This document shows, one piece after another, positions 22,765-30,832 of a stretch of DNA of 55,023 nucleotides. The translations under genes were made by a program, and so were the position numbers. Origin of the DNA: an uncultured Bacteroidales bacterium. Its GTDB lineage: Bacteria; Bacteroidota; Bacteroidia; Bacteroidales; Paludibacteraceae. The notes under the pieces are model-generated. The model made no database searches. It was not told the DNA's origin and saw nothing but the letters and a program-made list of their open reading frames with translations. The first letter of the stretch is position 1. Every line of letters begins with the position of its first letter. The DNA lies in assembly GCA_902780495.1 (NCBI GenBank), contig CACZFM010000012.1, forward strand, positions 1 through 55,023, written 5' to 3'.

Positions 22765-23898
22765 TTAACGGTTCTTATACATATCATCGTAGTACTTTTC
22801 GTACTCACCGCTGGTGATATTGTCCATCCACTCCTGGTTATCCAGATACCAGCGTACGGTTTTTTCGATACCCTCTTCGAACTGCAGACTGGGCTCCCAT
22901 CCAAGTTCGCGTTGCAGTTTTCGGGAATCGATAGCATATCGCAGGTCGTGTCCGGCACGATCGGTGACATAAGTAATCAGGTCCATATCTTCCCCTTCTT
23001 TTCGTCCAAGGATACGGTCAACTGTGTTGATAACAACCTTGATAATATCAATATTCTTCCACTCGTTGAACCCGCCGATATTGTATGTTTCCGCCACTTT
23101 TCCTTTGTGGAAAATGAGGTCAATAGCTCGTGCATGATCTTCGACATACAGCCAGTCGCGCACATTCTCGCCTTTGCCATAGACAGGCAGCGGTTTACGG
23201 TGACGTATATTATTGATAAAGAGCGGAATGAGTTTTTCGGGGAACTGATAGGGTCCGTAGTTGTTTGAGCAATTGGTAACGATGGTAGGCATCCCATAGG
23301 TGTCATGGAAAGCACGCACAAAATGGTCACTGCTTGCTTTTGCAGCAGAGTAGGGACTATGCGGATTGTATTTCAAATCCTCGGTGAAGAAGTTCTCACC
23401 ATACGCGTGGTGATGGAGTGAAGATGAGGCCTTGGTGGTGAAAGGTGACTCAATGCCTTCAGGGTGAGTCAGTTCAAGGGCTCCATACACTTCATCGGTA
23501 GAGATGTGATAGAAGCGTTTGCCTTCATATTTTTCCGGCAACGTTTCCCAATAGAGTTTGGCAGCTTGTAGCATAGACAGCGTTCCTATGACATTGGTTT
23601 GAGCGAATGTGAATGGGTCTTTGATAGAGCGGTCGACATGGCTTTCCGCAGCCAAATGGATAACTCCTTCCACCTGTTCCTCCTGCATAAGGCGATAGAT
23701 GGTCTCAAAATCACAAATATCGGCCTTCACGAAACGATAGTTGGGCTTGTTTTCAATATCTTTTAAATTCGCCAGATTGCCGGCGTATGTGAGTTTATCG
23801 ACATTGATAATTCGGTAGTCAGGATACTTGTTTACGAAGAGTCTGACTACATGGCTTCCGATAAATCCGGCTCCGCCGGTGATGATGATACTTTTCAT
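22765..23898 (-). CDS. rfbB: dTDP-glucose 4,6-dehydratase
   Basis: A 377-residue extended SDR enzyme that converts dTDP-D-glucose to dTDP-4-keto-6-deoxy-D-glucose for deoxysugar (for example rhamnose) synthesis. Residues 8-14 form the NAD-binding GGAGFIG. HLAAESHVDRSI, the STDEVYG active-site segment (T, D, E) and YSAAKAS with the catalytic Tyr and Lys follow in order, then NCSNNYGPYQFPEKLIP. Compared with the usual 350 residues there is a modest insertion around residues 165-185 (KASSSLHHHAYGENFF). No other rml genes are present. It begins 28 bp after birA. Confidence 0.93.
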   Translation of the reverse strand: MKSIIITGGAGFIGSHVVRLFVNKYPDYRIINVDKLTYAGNLANLKDIENKPNYRFVKADICDFETIYRLMQEEQVEGVIHLAAESHVDRSIKDPFTFAQTNVIGTLSMLQAAKLYWETLPEKYEGKRFYHISTDEVYGALELTHPEGIESPFTTKASSSLHHHAYGENFFTEDLKYNPHSPYSAAKASSDHFVRAFHDTYGMPTIVTNCSNNYGPYQFPEKLIPLFINNIRHRKPLPVYGKGENVRDWLYVEDHARAIDLIFHKGKVAETYNIGGFNEWKNIDIIKVVINTVDRILGRKEGEDMDLITYVTDRAGHDLRYAIDSRKLQRELGWEPSLQFEEGIEKTVRWYLDNQEWMDNITSGEYEKYYDDMYKNR

Positions 23899-23926
23899 AA
23901 AGATTATGTATTTAATGTATAATTAT

Positions 23927-24688
23927 TCAATAGTTGATGACATATTTCACTTGTTTGAAATGATAGGTTCTTTCCTGACCGTTTCGCATCCGAAGCATAA
24001 GTTCGCCACAATCGGTGACATCGGCTATCTGCGCTTCAAAACTTCGTTCAGTCGGTGCCGATTGGGGCATTGTGGGCGTAAGATTCACTTCGCGTTCTTC
24101 CCACAGATGAAAGCCCGTTCTTCGGTACAGGGAAGCCATGTAGGCACTTCGGATTTCCGAGATGGGTTGCTGTATGATTTCCGATAGGTTTTTCAGAAAA
24201 GCCTGCATGATTATTTCCGGTTCGTAAGTATGCCCAGTGAGCAAACAGAGTGATGTAGGATTGGGGGCATCCGAGACCCACCTTTGCTGGTTGACATTCA
24301 GTCCGATTCCGATGATTGATTGCTCAATATACCCTGCCTGGAGACTATTTTCAATGAGGATACCCGCCAACTTCCGGTCACCGACATAAAGGTCGTTGGG
24401 CCATTTGATACAAAGCAGAGAGCCTTGCCCTATAGCATCTGTACCTATCGTATCCAATACGGCTTGACGGAGAGCCACACACACCGCCATCGAAAGAACG
24501 AATTGTTTCTCTACGGCTATCTGCGGCCGAATGAGGCGCGTAGAAAAGAGGAGGTTCTTGCCTCGTTCACTCTCCCATCCGTTTCCCTGCTGCCCTCGTC
24601 CGGAGGTTTGGAAATCGGTGCGAACTGTGACATATTCAGGGTGTTGCCGCAGCAGGTCGTTGGTACTATTTGTTTCGGCGATATACAT
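23927..24688 (-). CDS. birA: Biotin--[acetyl-CoA-carboxylase] ligase
   Basis: A 253-residue biotin protein ligase that forms biotinyl-5'-AMP and transfers biotin to carboxylase carrier domains. The signature GRGQQGNGWES binds biotinyl-AMP, with IKWPNDLYV and KLAGILIEN following and GIGLNVNQ in the central sheet. There is no N-terminal winged helix, so it is the non-repressor class. The start overlaps the dacB 3' end by 23 bp, implying co-translation. Confidence 0.92.
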   Translation of the reverse strand: MYIAETNSTNDLLRQHPEYVTVRTDFQTSGRGQQGNGWESERGKNLLFSTRLIRPQIAVEKQFVLSMAVCVALRQAVLDTIGTDAIGQGSLLCIKWPNDLYVGDRKLAGILIENSLQAGYIEQSIIGIGLNVNQQRWVSDAPNPTSLCLLTGHTYEPEIIMQAFLKNLSEIIQQPISEIRSAYMASLYRRTGFHLWEEREVNLTPTMPQSAPTERSFEAQIADVTDCGELMLRMRNGQERTYHFKQVKYVINY

Positions 24689-26084
24689 CCAGCAGGTATT
24701 GTGCGATAATAGGTTGTATGTTTTTTCCTTTGCAGGAAGCTCCGTTCACCATAACAGCAAAAGCCCATTGTTGTCCATTAGGCAGGTCGATATAGCCGGC
24801 AAAGTTTTTAGTTCCACCAATCGTTCCACTTTTGGCGTGTACATATCCCGCCAGTTCGGTGCCTGCCAGAAAACTGCGCAAAGTTCCCGATTTGCCGCTG
24901 ACAGGTAGCGAAGCGAAGAAGATATCTTTATTAGGGCTATGCCACATGTATTCAAGCAGTTGCACTAACGATGCGGCACTGATGGCATCTTGTGGTGCCA
25001 ATCCGCAGCCGTCTTTGATGGTTGCGGAAGTGAGGTCAACTCCTCTGTTTCGCCAGCAATTGCGAACAACCATCTCTGCATTATGGACGGAGCATGGTAT
25101 GGCAATGCGGCTGCCAAGCTGACGATAAATACTTTCCGCAAAAAGGTTGATGCTATGCTGATTCGTACGAGCTACAATGTCTCCAAGCGGTTCCGAGAGA
25201 TGTGTGTGTATGCGTGTGCGAGGCAGAAGATCGCTTTCGCTATGGTATGAGGCCTCCCGCTTAACCGAAATGCCTGCGTTGCGCAGCCGTTCAGTAAGAT
25301 GTTGCGCTAGCAACAGTCCGGGATTTGGAAGGTCGCCTTTGATGCCGAATGTACCACGCTTACTAGGTACAGAGCCTGTCAGGTAACGTTGAGTGCTATA
25401 CGGTAGACCATAAACGAATGCGCCATCCTCTTCCGTGTGTGTGCAACGGATATGGTTCTCCCATGTCATGCCTGGAACATCGGGCACCGTGTATGCCACA
25501 CGAGCAATAGTGCCGGGTTGACCACTTTCCAGTACGATATTCATGGTGTTGTCCATATAGGAGATTGCGAATATGCCGGGTGCGTAGTAATTACCTGCAT
25601 CTTCCAACAACCATCCGGGGTTGAAAGCATCACCATCGAAATAACTGAGATCGGCAATCACGCGGCCGTCAATTTTCTCAATTCCAGCTTTACGGACAGC
25701 CTCCGTCCATTGCCGAAAGAAACCTATTCCGTCTTTCTGGCTGCCCAAGGTCGGGTCGCCTTGCCCAATGATATACAGGTCTCCGTGCAGAGTAACCCCT
25801 TCAATATAGCCGCTATATTCCAGATAGGTGGGATATCGGTAATCCGATCCGAGCAGTTCCAATGCGGTGGCCGTAGTCAGAATTTTGATAACCGAAGCAG
25901 GAGGAATGACATTATGGCTGCGGTAGTCGGCAATTACCAGACCTGTTTGCACATTTTTGATGAGTATACCTATGTTGGCATACTTCGTCATCGGATTCTT
26001 CAAAAAGATATCCATATTCTCCTGTCCTGTGACCGTAAACACTTGACAAGCGATAAGAACCCATATAATCAATGTTTTGCGCAT
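24666..26084 (-). CDS. dacB: D-alanyl-D-alanine carboxypeptidase/endopeptidase (PBP4 family)
   Basis: A 472-residue exported class C penicillin-binding protein that trims or cuts murein cross-links. The ATG at 26084 gives a clear signal peptide (MRKTLIIWVLIACQVFTVTG). The active-site triad is visible: SVIK with nucleophile S64 and K67, HSIN (SxN) in the middle, and HAKSGTIGG (KSG) near the C terminus. The frame extends 38 codons upstream without a signal peptide and would overlap plsC much further, so that start is rejected. It overlaps plsC by 16 bp. Confidence 0.93.
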   Translation of the reverse strand: MRKTLIIWVLIACQVFTVTGQENMDIFLKNPMTKYANIGILIKNVQTGLVIADYRSHNVIPPASVIKILTTATALELLGSDYRYPTYLEYSGYIEGVTLHGDLYIIGQGDPTLGSQKDGIGFFRQWTEAVRKAGIEKIDGRVIADLSYFDGDAFNPGWLLEDAGNYYAPGIFAISYMDNTMNIVLESGQPGTIARVAYTVPDVPGMTWENHIRCTHTEEDGAFVYGLPYSTQRYLTGSVPSKRGTFGIKGDLPNPGLLLAQHLTERLRNAGISVKREASYHSESDLLPRTRIHTHLSEPLGDIVARTNQHSINLFAESIYRQLGSRIAIPCSVHNAEMVVRNCWRNRGVDLTSATIKDGCGLAPQDAISAASLVQLLEYMWHSPNKDIFFASLPVSGKSGTLRSFLAGTELAGYVHAKSGTIGGTKNFAGYIDLPNGQQWAFAVMVNGASCKGKNIQPIIAQYLLDVYRRNK

Positions 26085-26782
26085 CCTTCTATTACGGCCT
26101 GACGAACCGCTTCCATTGCTTCGTTTTCTTCCTGATAATCTTTTAGGTTGATTGGTTTCCCTATGTGCATGTGGACAGGATGCCTGTGTACATACCATGC
26201 TCCTTTAGGCATTACTTCGAGCAAGCCGGTCAGTGAAATAGGTACGACGGGCAGATTGAGCTGATGAGCGATATGAAATGCACCGCGTTTGAAGGGACCC
26301 ACTTCTCCATTTTCGGAGCGTGTTCCCTCCGGAAAGATGACGGTGGATACTCCTCCTTGAAGGGCTTTTTCTGCAGCCAGAATGCTTTTGGCCCCCGAAC
26401 GTATGTTCTTACGGTCAACAAAGATATGCCCTGCCGCCTTGCAGGCTGTTCCAACAAAGGGAATATAACGAATTTCTTTTTTTATCAGCCATTTGAATAT
26501 ATTGGGTAGCCATCCGTAAACGACAAACACATCGTAAGTGGACAGATGATTGGCGACAAACACATAGGACTGGTCGGGGCTGATATTTTCCAATCCATCC
26601 ACACTGACAGGAAGAAACACCAAATGGCAGCAACTGCGGCACCAGAACGCTTGTATGGCATGCAACCAGCGTGTGTTCTTGCATGGGAAAAACAACATCG
26701 TTGTGACGGCAGTAAAAAGAGTCAGCAAGATGGATAGCGGGAAAGCTATCAGGTATTGATAAAGGATATAAAAGACTTGCAT
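26069..26782 (-). CDS. plsC: 1-acyl-sn-glycerol-3-phosphate acyltransferase
   Basis: A 237-residue membrane-bound acyltransferase that makes phosphatidic acid from lysophosphatidic acid. Block I is NHLSTYD (H79 and D84 of the HX4D motif). FPEGTRSENGEVGPFKRGA is block III, and LNLPVVPISLTG block IV. N-terminal hydrophobic segments anchor it to the inner membrane. The gene starts 24 bp after the PfkB kinase stop and overlaps dacB, placing it inside the long operon. Confidence 0.93.
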   Translation of the reverse strand: MQVFYILYQYLIAFPLSILLTLFTAVTTMLFFPCKNTRWLHAIQAFWCRSCCHLVFLPVSVDGLENISPDQSYVFVANHLSTYDVFVVYGWLPNIFKWLIKKEIRYIPFVGTACKAAGHIFVDRKNIRSGAKSILAAEKALQGGVSTVIFPEGTRSENGEVGPFKRGAFHIAHQLNLPVVPISLTGLLEVMPKGAWYVHRHPVHMHIGKPINLKDYQEENEAMEAVRQAVIEGCAKH

Positions 26783-26806
26783 GGCTGTTCGTTGGGGTTG
26801 GAGGTT

Positions 26807-27811
26807 CTACAAGGCGGGATTATATTTCTGCATAAATCCGCGATAGAGGGCGCAGATACGGCGGATTTCATCCCATGTTTCTTCGTTCAATTTCGTGCCG
26901 ATTATTTCCACCACCCGACCGGCTGCTATCGTACCTATTTCTCCGCACTTTCGGATGTCGAATCCATCGCTCAATGCATGCAAAAAGCCTCCGGCATAAA
27001 GGTCACCGGCACCGGTAGAGTCGGTGCAAGAAGTAGTGATGGCACCGATATGGCACATAGAGGTTCCCTGTTGCACATAACTGCCTCGTTTGCCCACTTT
27101 GACAACGGCGATATCGCATTGTTGGGCTATTTTCTCTACAGACTCTTGCGGATTAAGGTGTGTGTAAGCAAAACTTTCGTCTTCATTGGCAAACACGATG
27201 TCTACGTATTTTTTTATCAGTTCTTTCAGGAAGAGATGATTCTCGTTGACGATATTATAGGAGGCGAGATCGAGCGACACCATACAACCGGACTCTTTTG
27301 CCAAACGGATGGCCTTTTCGATAAGTGCATTGTTTTGAACCATATAACCTTCAATATGGAAAATATCGTAACCTATGAAAGCTTCTTTCCGGATATCTTC
27401 TTCGGTCATTTCTGCTGCGGCTCCCAAATAGGTTGCAAATGTACGTTCGCCATCAGGCGTGATAAGCACAATACTGCATCCTGACATCTTACTGCTGCTC
27501 AATAACATAGCATGAACGCCGTTTTTACGGAGGTCTTCACGGTAGAATTCACCTATTTCATCATTTCCGACCTTGCCGATAAAGGCTGCTTTTCCTCCCA
27601 ATTGGGCAATGGTGGTAATGGTGTTACTGGCACTTCCTCCTGCCACCATACGTTTGCGCACACTGGCAAAACGGTGCTGGATTTCTTCAGCCTGCTCCAT
27701 GGTAATGAGGTTCATACTTCCTTTGGGAAACCCCAATTCCCGAAGATCATCTTCGGACACTTGCAGCAAGATGTCTGTCAAGGCATTGCCTAATCCTAAT
27801 ACTTTACGCAT
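26807..27811 (-). CDS. PfkB-family kinase, adenosine-kinase-like
   Basis: A 334-residue ribokinase-fold sugar/nucleoside kinase. The N-terminal motif VAGGSASNTITTIAQLGG and the C-terminal CTDSTGAGDLYAGGFL (anion hole and catalytic Asp of GAGD) are both intact. The opening GLGNALTDILLQV and overall length fit the adenosine-kinase-like branch common in Bacteroidota, but the substrate cannot be read from sequence. It heads the operon of seven leftward genes. The best leftward promoter is at 28102-28133, beyond the tRNA gene. Confidence 0.87.
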   Translation of the reverse strand: MRKVLGLGNALTDILLQVSEDDLRELGFPKGSMNLITMEQAEEIQHRFASVRKRMVAGGSASNTITTIAQLGGKAAFIGKVGNDEIGEFYREDLRKNGVHAMLLSSSKMSGCSIVLITPDGERTFATYLGAAAEMTEEDIRKEAFIGYDIFHIEGYMVQNNALIEKAIRLAKESGCMVSLDLASYNIVNENHLFLKELIKKYVDIVFANEDESFAYTHLNPQESVEKIAQQCDIAVVKVGKRGSYVQQGTSMCHIGAITTSCTDSTGAGDLYAGGFLHALSDGFDIRKCGEIGTIAAGRVVEIIGTKLNEETWDEIRRICALYRGFMQKYNPAL

Positions 27812-27882
27812 ATCGTTTTTTACATTATTTAGCAGTCGTTATTCTTTTTTTTGATAGTAAAATGCATTTTTTTTCAAAAATA

Positions 27883-27914
27883 TTTGGTCATATCAAAAAA
27901 AAGCAGTACTTTTG
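27883..27914 (+). promoter_or_regulatory. tRNA-Asn promoter
   Basis: TTTG (27883-27886), a 20-bp spacer with an A8 tract, TACTTTTG (27907-27914). Transcription should start near 27921, about 28 nt before the mature tRNA. Confidence 0.85.
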
Positions 27915-27948
27915 CAGCCGCAATTGAGAAACGGACGTTTCGGTGCAT

Positions 27949-28022
27949 GCTTCCTTAGCTCAGTCGGTTAGAGCATCTGACTGTTAATCAGGGGGTCCTA
28001 GGTTCAAGTCCTAGAGGGAGCG
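27949..28022 (+). tRNA. tRNA-Asn (anticodon GTT)
   Basis: A complete 74-nt cloverleaf. Acceptor GCTTCCT pairs with AGGGAGC. The D arm is GCTC/GAGC, and the anticodon stem TCTGA/TCAGG encloses CTGTTAA with anticodon GTT. The T arm is CTAGG TTCAAGT CCTAG, and the discriminator base is G. CCA is not encoded. Confidence 0.97.
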
Positions 28023-28035
28023 CGCTTCTTTAAAG

Positions 28036-28062
28036 AACAAGCATTCAGGTGCTTGTTTTTTG
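28036..28062 (+). terminator. Terminator of tRNA-Asn
   Basis: AACAAGCA and TGCTTGTT form an 8-bp stem with a 6-nt loop followed by T residues, 13 nt after the tRNA. Confidence 0.85.
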
Positions 28063-28101
28063 TTTCTCAACCGTTCAATGTTCACTTACGCAATGAGGGC
28101 A

Positions 28102-28133
28102 CAAAGGTACAGCATTTTTTTCGAATATACAAA
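28102..28133 (-). promoter_or_regulatory. Leftward promoter beyond the tRNA gene
   Basis: Minus strand TTTG (plus 28130-28133), a 20-bp spacer, TACCTTTG (plus 28102-28109). The first leftward gene is the PfkB kinase at 27811, so the leader would run antisense through the terminator and tRNA-Asn. A weaker -7-like TATTTTTG nearer the kinase has no TTTG at the right distance. Confidence 0.7.
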
Positions 28134-28184
28134 TATTTCTTCTTTTTTTTCGGAATGGCAGGAACAGAAGGAGCCGTAACAAAA

Positions 28185-29684
28185 TCATAACTCAAGATTC
28201 TGCTTCAGTTCTATAGTAACAGGATGGGCTTCTCCATATAGTTTCCGCGCTATCTCCAGTGCCTCTTGCCAATACCTCTTTGCTTCTTCCTGTTGCTGAC
28301 GAAAATAGCATACAGTCCCCATCGATTGAAATAGTAACAACCTATCATGCTCTTCCTCCTGTGGAACAATCTTCAACCCTTTTTGTAAGCGTTGGTAGGC
28401 CGATTCATAGTTTTCTGTCGCTACATCTATTGCGGCTTGGTTGTTGAGCAATTGGGCATGTAACTTGAAGATTACCTTATCCGCCTCCGACTCACTTTCA
28501 ATGGACGTATAAACCGTTTCTGCACGATTGAAATACATTTGTGCGGAGTCGGCATTTCCAAGGTAGTAGTGGATAACTCCGGTATTGGTCAGCCGTGCAG
28601 CTGTCAGTTGATGATTAGCACCATAAATTTGAGTATATAATGCCGTTGCTATTCTCTGTTCGGGCATTGCTTCATCATACCGCCCCAATCGGGAAAGGGC
28701 ATACGCAATGTTATTATGTGCCTGTGCCGTACGAAGGGCATTGGTTCCTTCATTGGCTATCGCATAACGCAATGCACGGCGGTAGAGTACCAGAGCTTCC
28801 TCAAAACGCAAGGACATTTTGTCATAGAAATTACCCGCCTCCAACTGCCATTGGGCGTTGGTTGTATCCAGTTCTGCCCGTTTCAGCAAGTAGAATAGTG
28901 CCGAGTCGTTTTCAAAACGGCTGAGGTAAATGGCATACAAGTGGTAATAATCGTTAGCCAATTCCTCGCGTTGTAAATCCGCCAGATGACGGACACGCTT
29001 CATTTTTTTCTCCCGTTCTTCCGGGTCACCTTTTGCCAAGATACGCTGTTGTGCCAGATCAAGATTGCCTTGCTCAATGGCTTGTTGAATAAGTCCATCC
29101 TCTTCCGTTAACCCTGTGTAGTCCGTACGTGCATAACGCTCTGCCATCTGCTCTATAAGAGGTTCAAAACGGTCATATTCATTTTCTAACTTGCTCAGTT
29201 GGGTCTCATACTCCTGATTGCTCAACGTTGCTTTTGCCAACTGCTCATTAAGGGCATTGAGTTGTTCTTCGTAATACCGTTCAATATTCTCCCGTGCGGC
29301 TTGCTCAATGCGCTGTTTGTCCCGTTGTAGCTGTCTCCGACTAACCATGATAATCTCCAATGGAACGGCAGTAGAGAACGGTAATCTGCGTCCCACCAAT
29401 TCCGGTTCACGCAATTCATATCCTCCTTTGTTAATTCCAGCAAGCGCATACGCCGTACCGTTTTTATATCCCGGCATCAGCACTTGAAAAGCACCTTGTT
29501 CATCAGTCATTACAGGGTTATACTCTCCCTGAATGCGTACTACGACGCCGGACAGATGCTGCGAAGGAGCATCGGGACGGGATACCGTGCGTACAACACC
29601 TGTCTGCGTTTGGGCAGACAAAGTTGACAGATGAAGGGCAAATGACGAAAAGAGCAGCAGAGCTGATAAGAGATATTGTTTCAT
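28185..29684 (-). CDS. Secreted TPR protein with carboxypeptidase-regulatory-like domain
   Basis: A 499-residue exported protein. Signal peptide MKQYLLSALLLFSSFALHLS is followed by a small beta domain (about 27-105) with the DEQGAFQVLMPGYKNG turn typical of CarboxypepD_reg-like folds. Next comes a charged coiled coil (about 115-185) and then at least five tetratricopeptide repeats (about 255-495, for example AHNNIAYALSRLGRYDEAMPE). There is no catalytic motif; it is likely a periplasmic or surface scaffold. The start overlaps the TIR gene stop by 4 bp, and it ends the four-gene operon beginning at 35183. Confidence 0.85.
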   Translation of the reverse strand: MKQYLLSALLLFSSFALHLSTLSAQTQTGVVRTVSRPDAPSQHLSGVVVRIQGEYNPVMTDEQGAFQVLMPGYKNGTAYALAGINKGGYELREPELVGRRLPFSTAVPLEIIMVSRRQLQRDKQRIEQAARENIERYYEEQLNALNEQLAKATLSNQEYETQLSKLENEYDRFEPLIEQMAERYARTDYTGLTEEDGLIQQAIEQGNLDLAQQRILAKGDPEEREKKMKRVRHLADLQREELANDYYHLYAIYLSRFENDSALFYLLKRAELDTTNAQWQLEAGNFYDKMSLRFEEALVLYRRALRYAIANEGTNALRTAQAHNNIAYALSRLGRYDEAMPEQRIATALYTQIYGANHQLTAARLTNTGVIHYYLGNADSAQMYFNRAETVYTSIESESEADKVIFKLHAQLLNNQAAIDVATENYESAYQRLQKGLKIVPQEEEHDRLLLFQSMGTVCYFRQQQEEAKRYWQEALEIARKLYGEAHPVTIELKQNLEL

Positions 29685-30832
29685 AGCAGTATGATGTCAT
29701 TACGTCCGCAAGGAGCGTGTAAGGTTGTTGACAGAGATGCATCAGCAGGGTCGGTAATGAAGTAACTCTTTTTCTGTTGTTCAAGCGGGATAAAGAGCGT
29801 GAAACGTCCTGCCGCATCTGTGGTAATGTCAAAGTTTTCCACCATAATACGTTTACTTGGTGCTATATTGCCATTGACAAGCACAACAGCACTGAGCGAA
29901 CCATATACTTGCGGATCACGTGCCAAAGGAAGACTGAGTATGTTGTTCAACATTACTATGGTATCCAACGGCAAATAATCAGGTGCTTCCACATGCACTG
30001 CCACTTCCTGATTTTTCAGCCGTGCCGGCAAGTAACGGAAGAGTACCTCTTCATCAAACGAACAGATGGTATCCGTGCGTTCCTCATCCGGTAAGGTGAG
30101 GGTCACTACCGCATTATACATAGGAGGTAACGCTTCTACGGCCGGTGAGGATTCATACAACATCACCCGACTATCAAACGGCTGGTTCATTATCCATACT
30201 GCAATCAGCGAGGCAAGTACAAGCAGGGCGCCTATTACAGAGAATATGGTGCGACGGATGATACGTCTCTTCTGGCGTTGCCAGATGCGGTCGAACGAGA
30301 CATTCAGCATACGGCTTACCACCTGCATCACAGCCCGTTCCCGCTTCATATATGCACTGCCACTTCCTTCCTCGTGAATATTTACCCCCAGTATCTCACG
30401 ATCTTGGTTAATATCATCCGAATGCGGGAAATGCTTGAGCAGAGACGGATTGTAACATTCGGTTGCAGGGTCGTCGCTATAAGGGCGGCCTTCCACGATA
30501 ACAGGAATAATACGATCACGCCGTCCCAATTCCACGAAAGTATCTATTTCCGCACCCACCCATGGCGACTGGGCAGAACGAGGCGAACAGATGACGAGCA
30601 GGTACTTGGATTGTTCCAGTTTATTGCGCAACTCCGTCTTCAGTTCATTGGGCTGGATATCCGTGTGATAACGGAAACACGGCCGCAAACGCGACTTGGG
30701 CAAGTCGGTGTTCTCGTGCTGTATCGTGGTCGGCAGGCGATAGCCTTCTATCTTTTCTTGCAACCATTTCGCCCATTTTTCATCGGACGAACGATAACTT
30801 ACGAACGCATAGTAGGTGTATTGTTGCTCCAT
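29681..30832 (-). CDS. TIR-domain transmembrane protein
   Basis: A 383-residue protein with an N-terminal TIR domain (about 5-180). YYAFVSYRSSDEKWAKWLQE is box 1, LLVICSPRSAQSPWVGAEI carries the helix with the likely catalytic glutamate E95, and RRDRIIPVIVEG follows. One transmembrane helix (about 193-215, RTIFSVIGALLVLASLIAVW) leads to an extracytoplasmic part ending in a CarboxypepD_reg-like fold (DAAGRFTLFIP). Bacterial TIR domains with this Glu are NAD-cleaving enzymes that make ADPR or cyclic-ADPR variants. Here the enzyme would face the cytoplasm while its outer part senses the periplasm or binds partners. It overlaps the upstream channel gene by 34 bp and the downstream TPR gene by 4 bp. 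Confidence 0.88.
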   Translation of the reverse strand: MEQQYTYYAFVSYRSSDEKWAKWLQEKIEGYRLPTTIQHENTDLPKSRLRPCFRYHTDIQPNELKTELRNKLEQSKYLLVICSPRSAQSPWVGAEIDTFVELGRRDRIIPVIVEGRPYSDDPATECYNPSLLKHFPHSDDINQDREILGVNIHEEGSGSAYMKRERAVMQVVSRMLNVSFDRIWQRQKRRIIRRTIFSVIGALLVLASLIAVWIMNQPFDSRVMLYESSPAVEALPPMYNAVVTLTLPDEERTDTICSFDEEVLFRYLPARLKNQEVAVHVEAPDYLPLDTIVMLNNILSLPLARDPQVYGSLSAVVLVNGNIAPSKRIMVENFDITTDAAGRFTLFIPLEQQKKSYFITDPADASLSTTLHAPCGRNDIILL

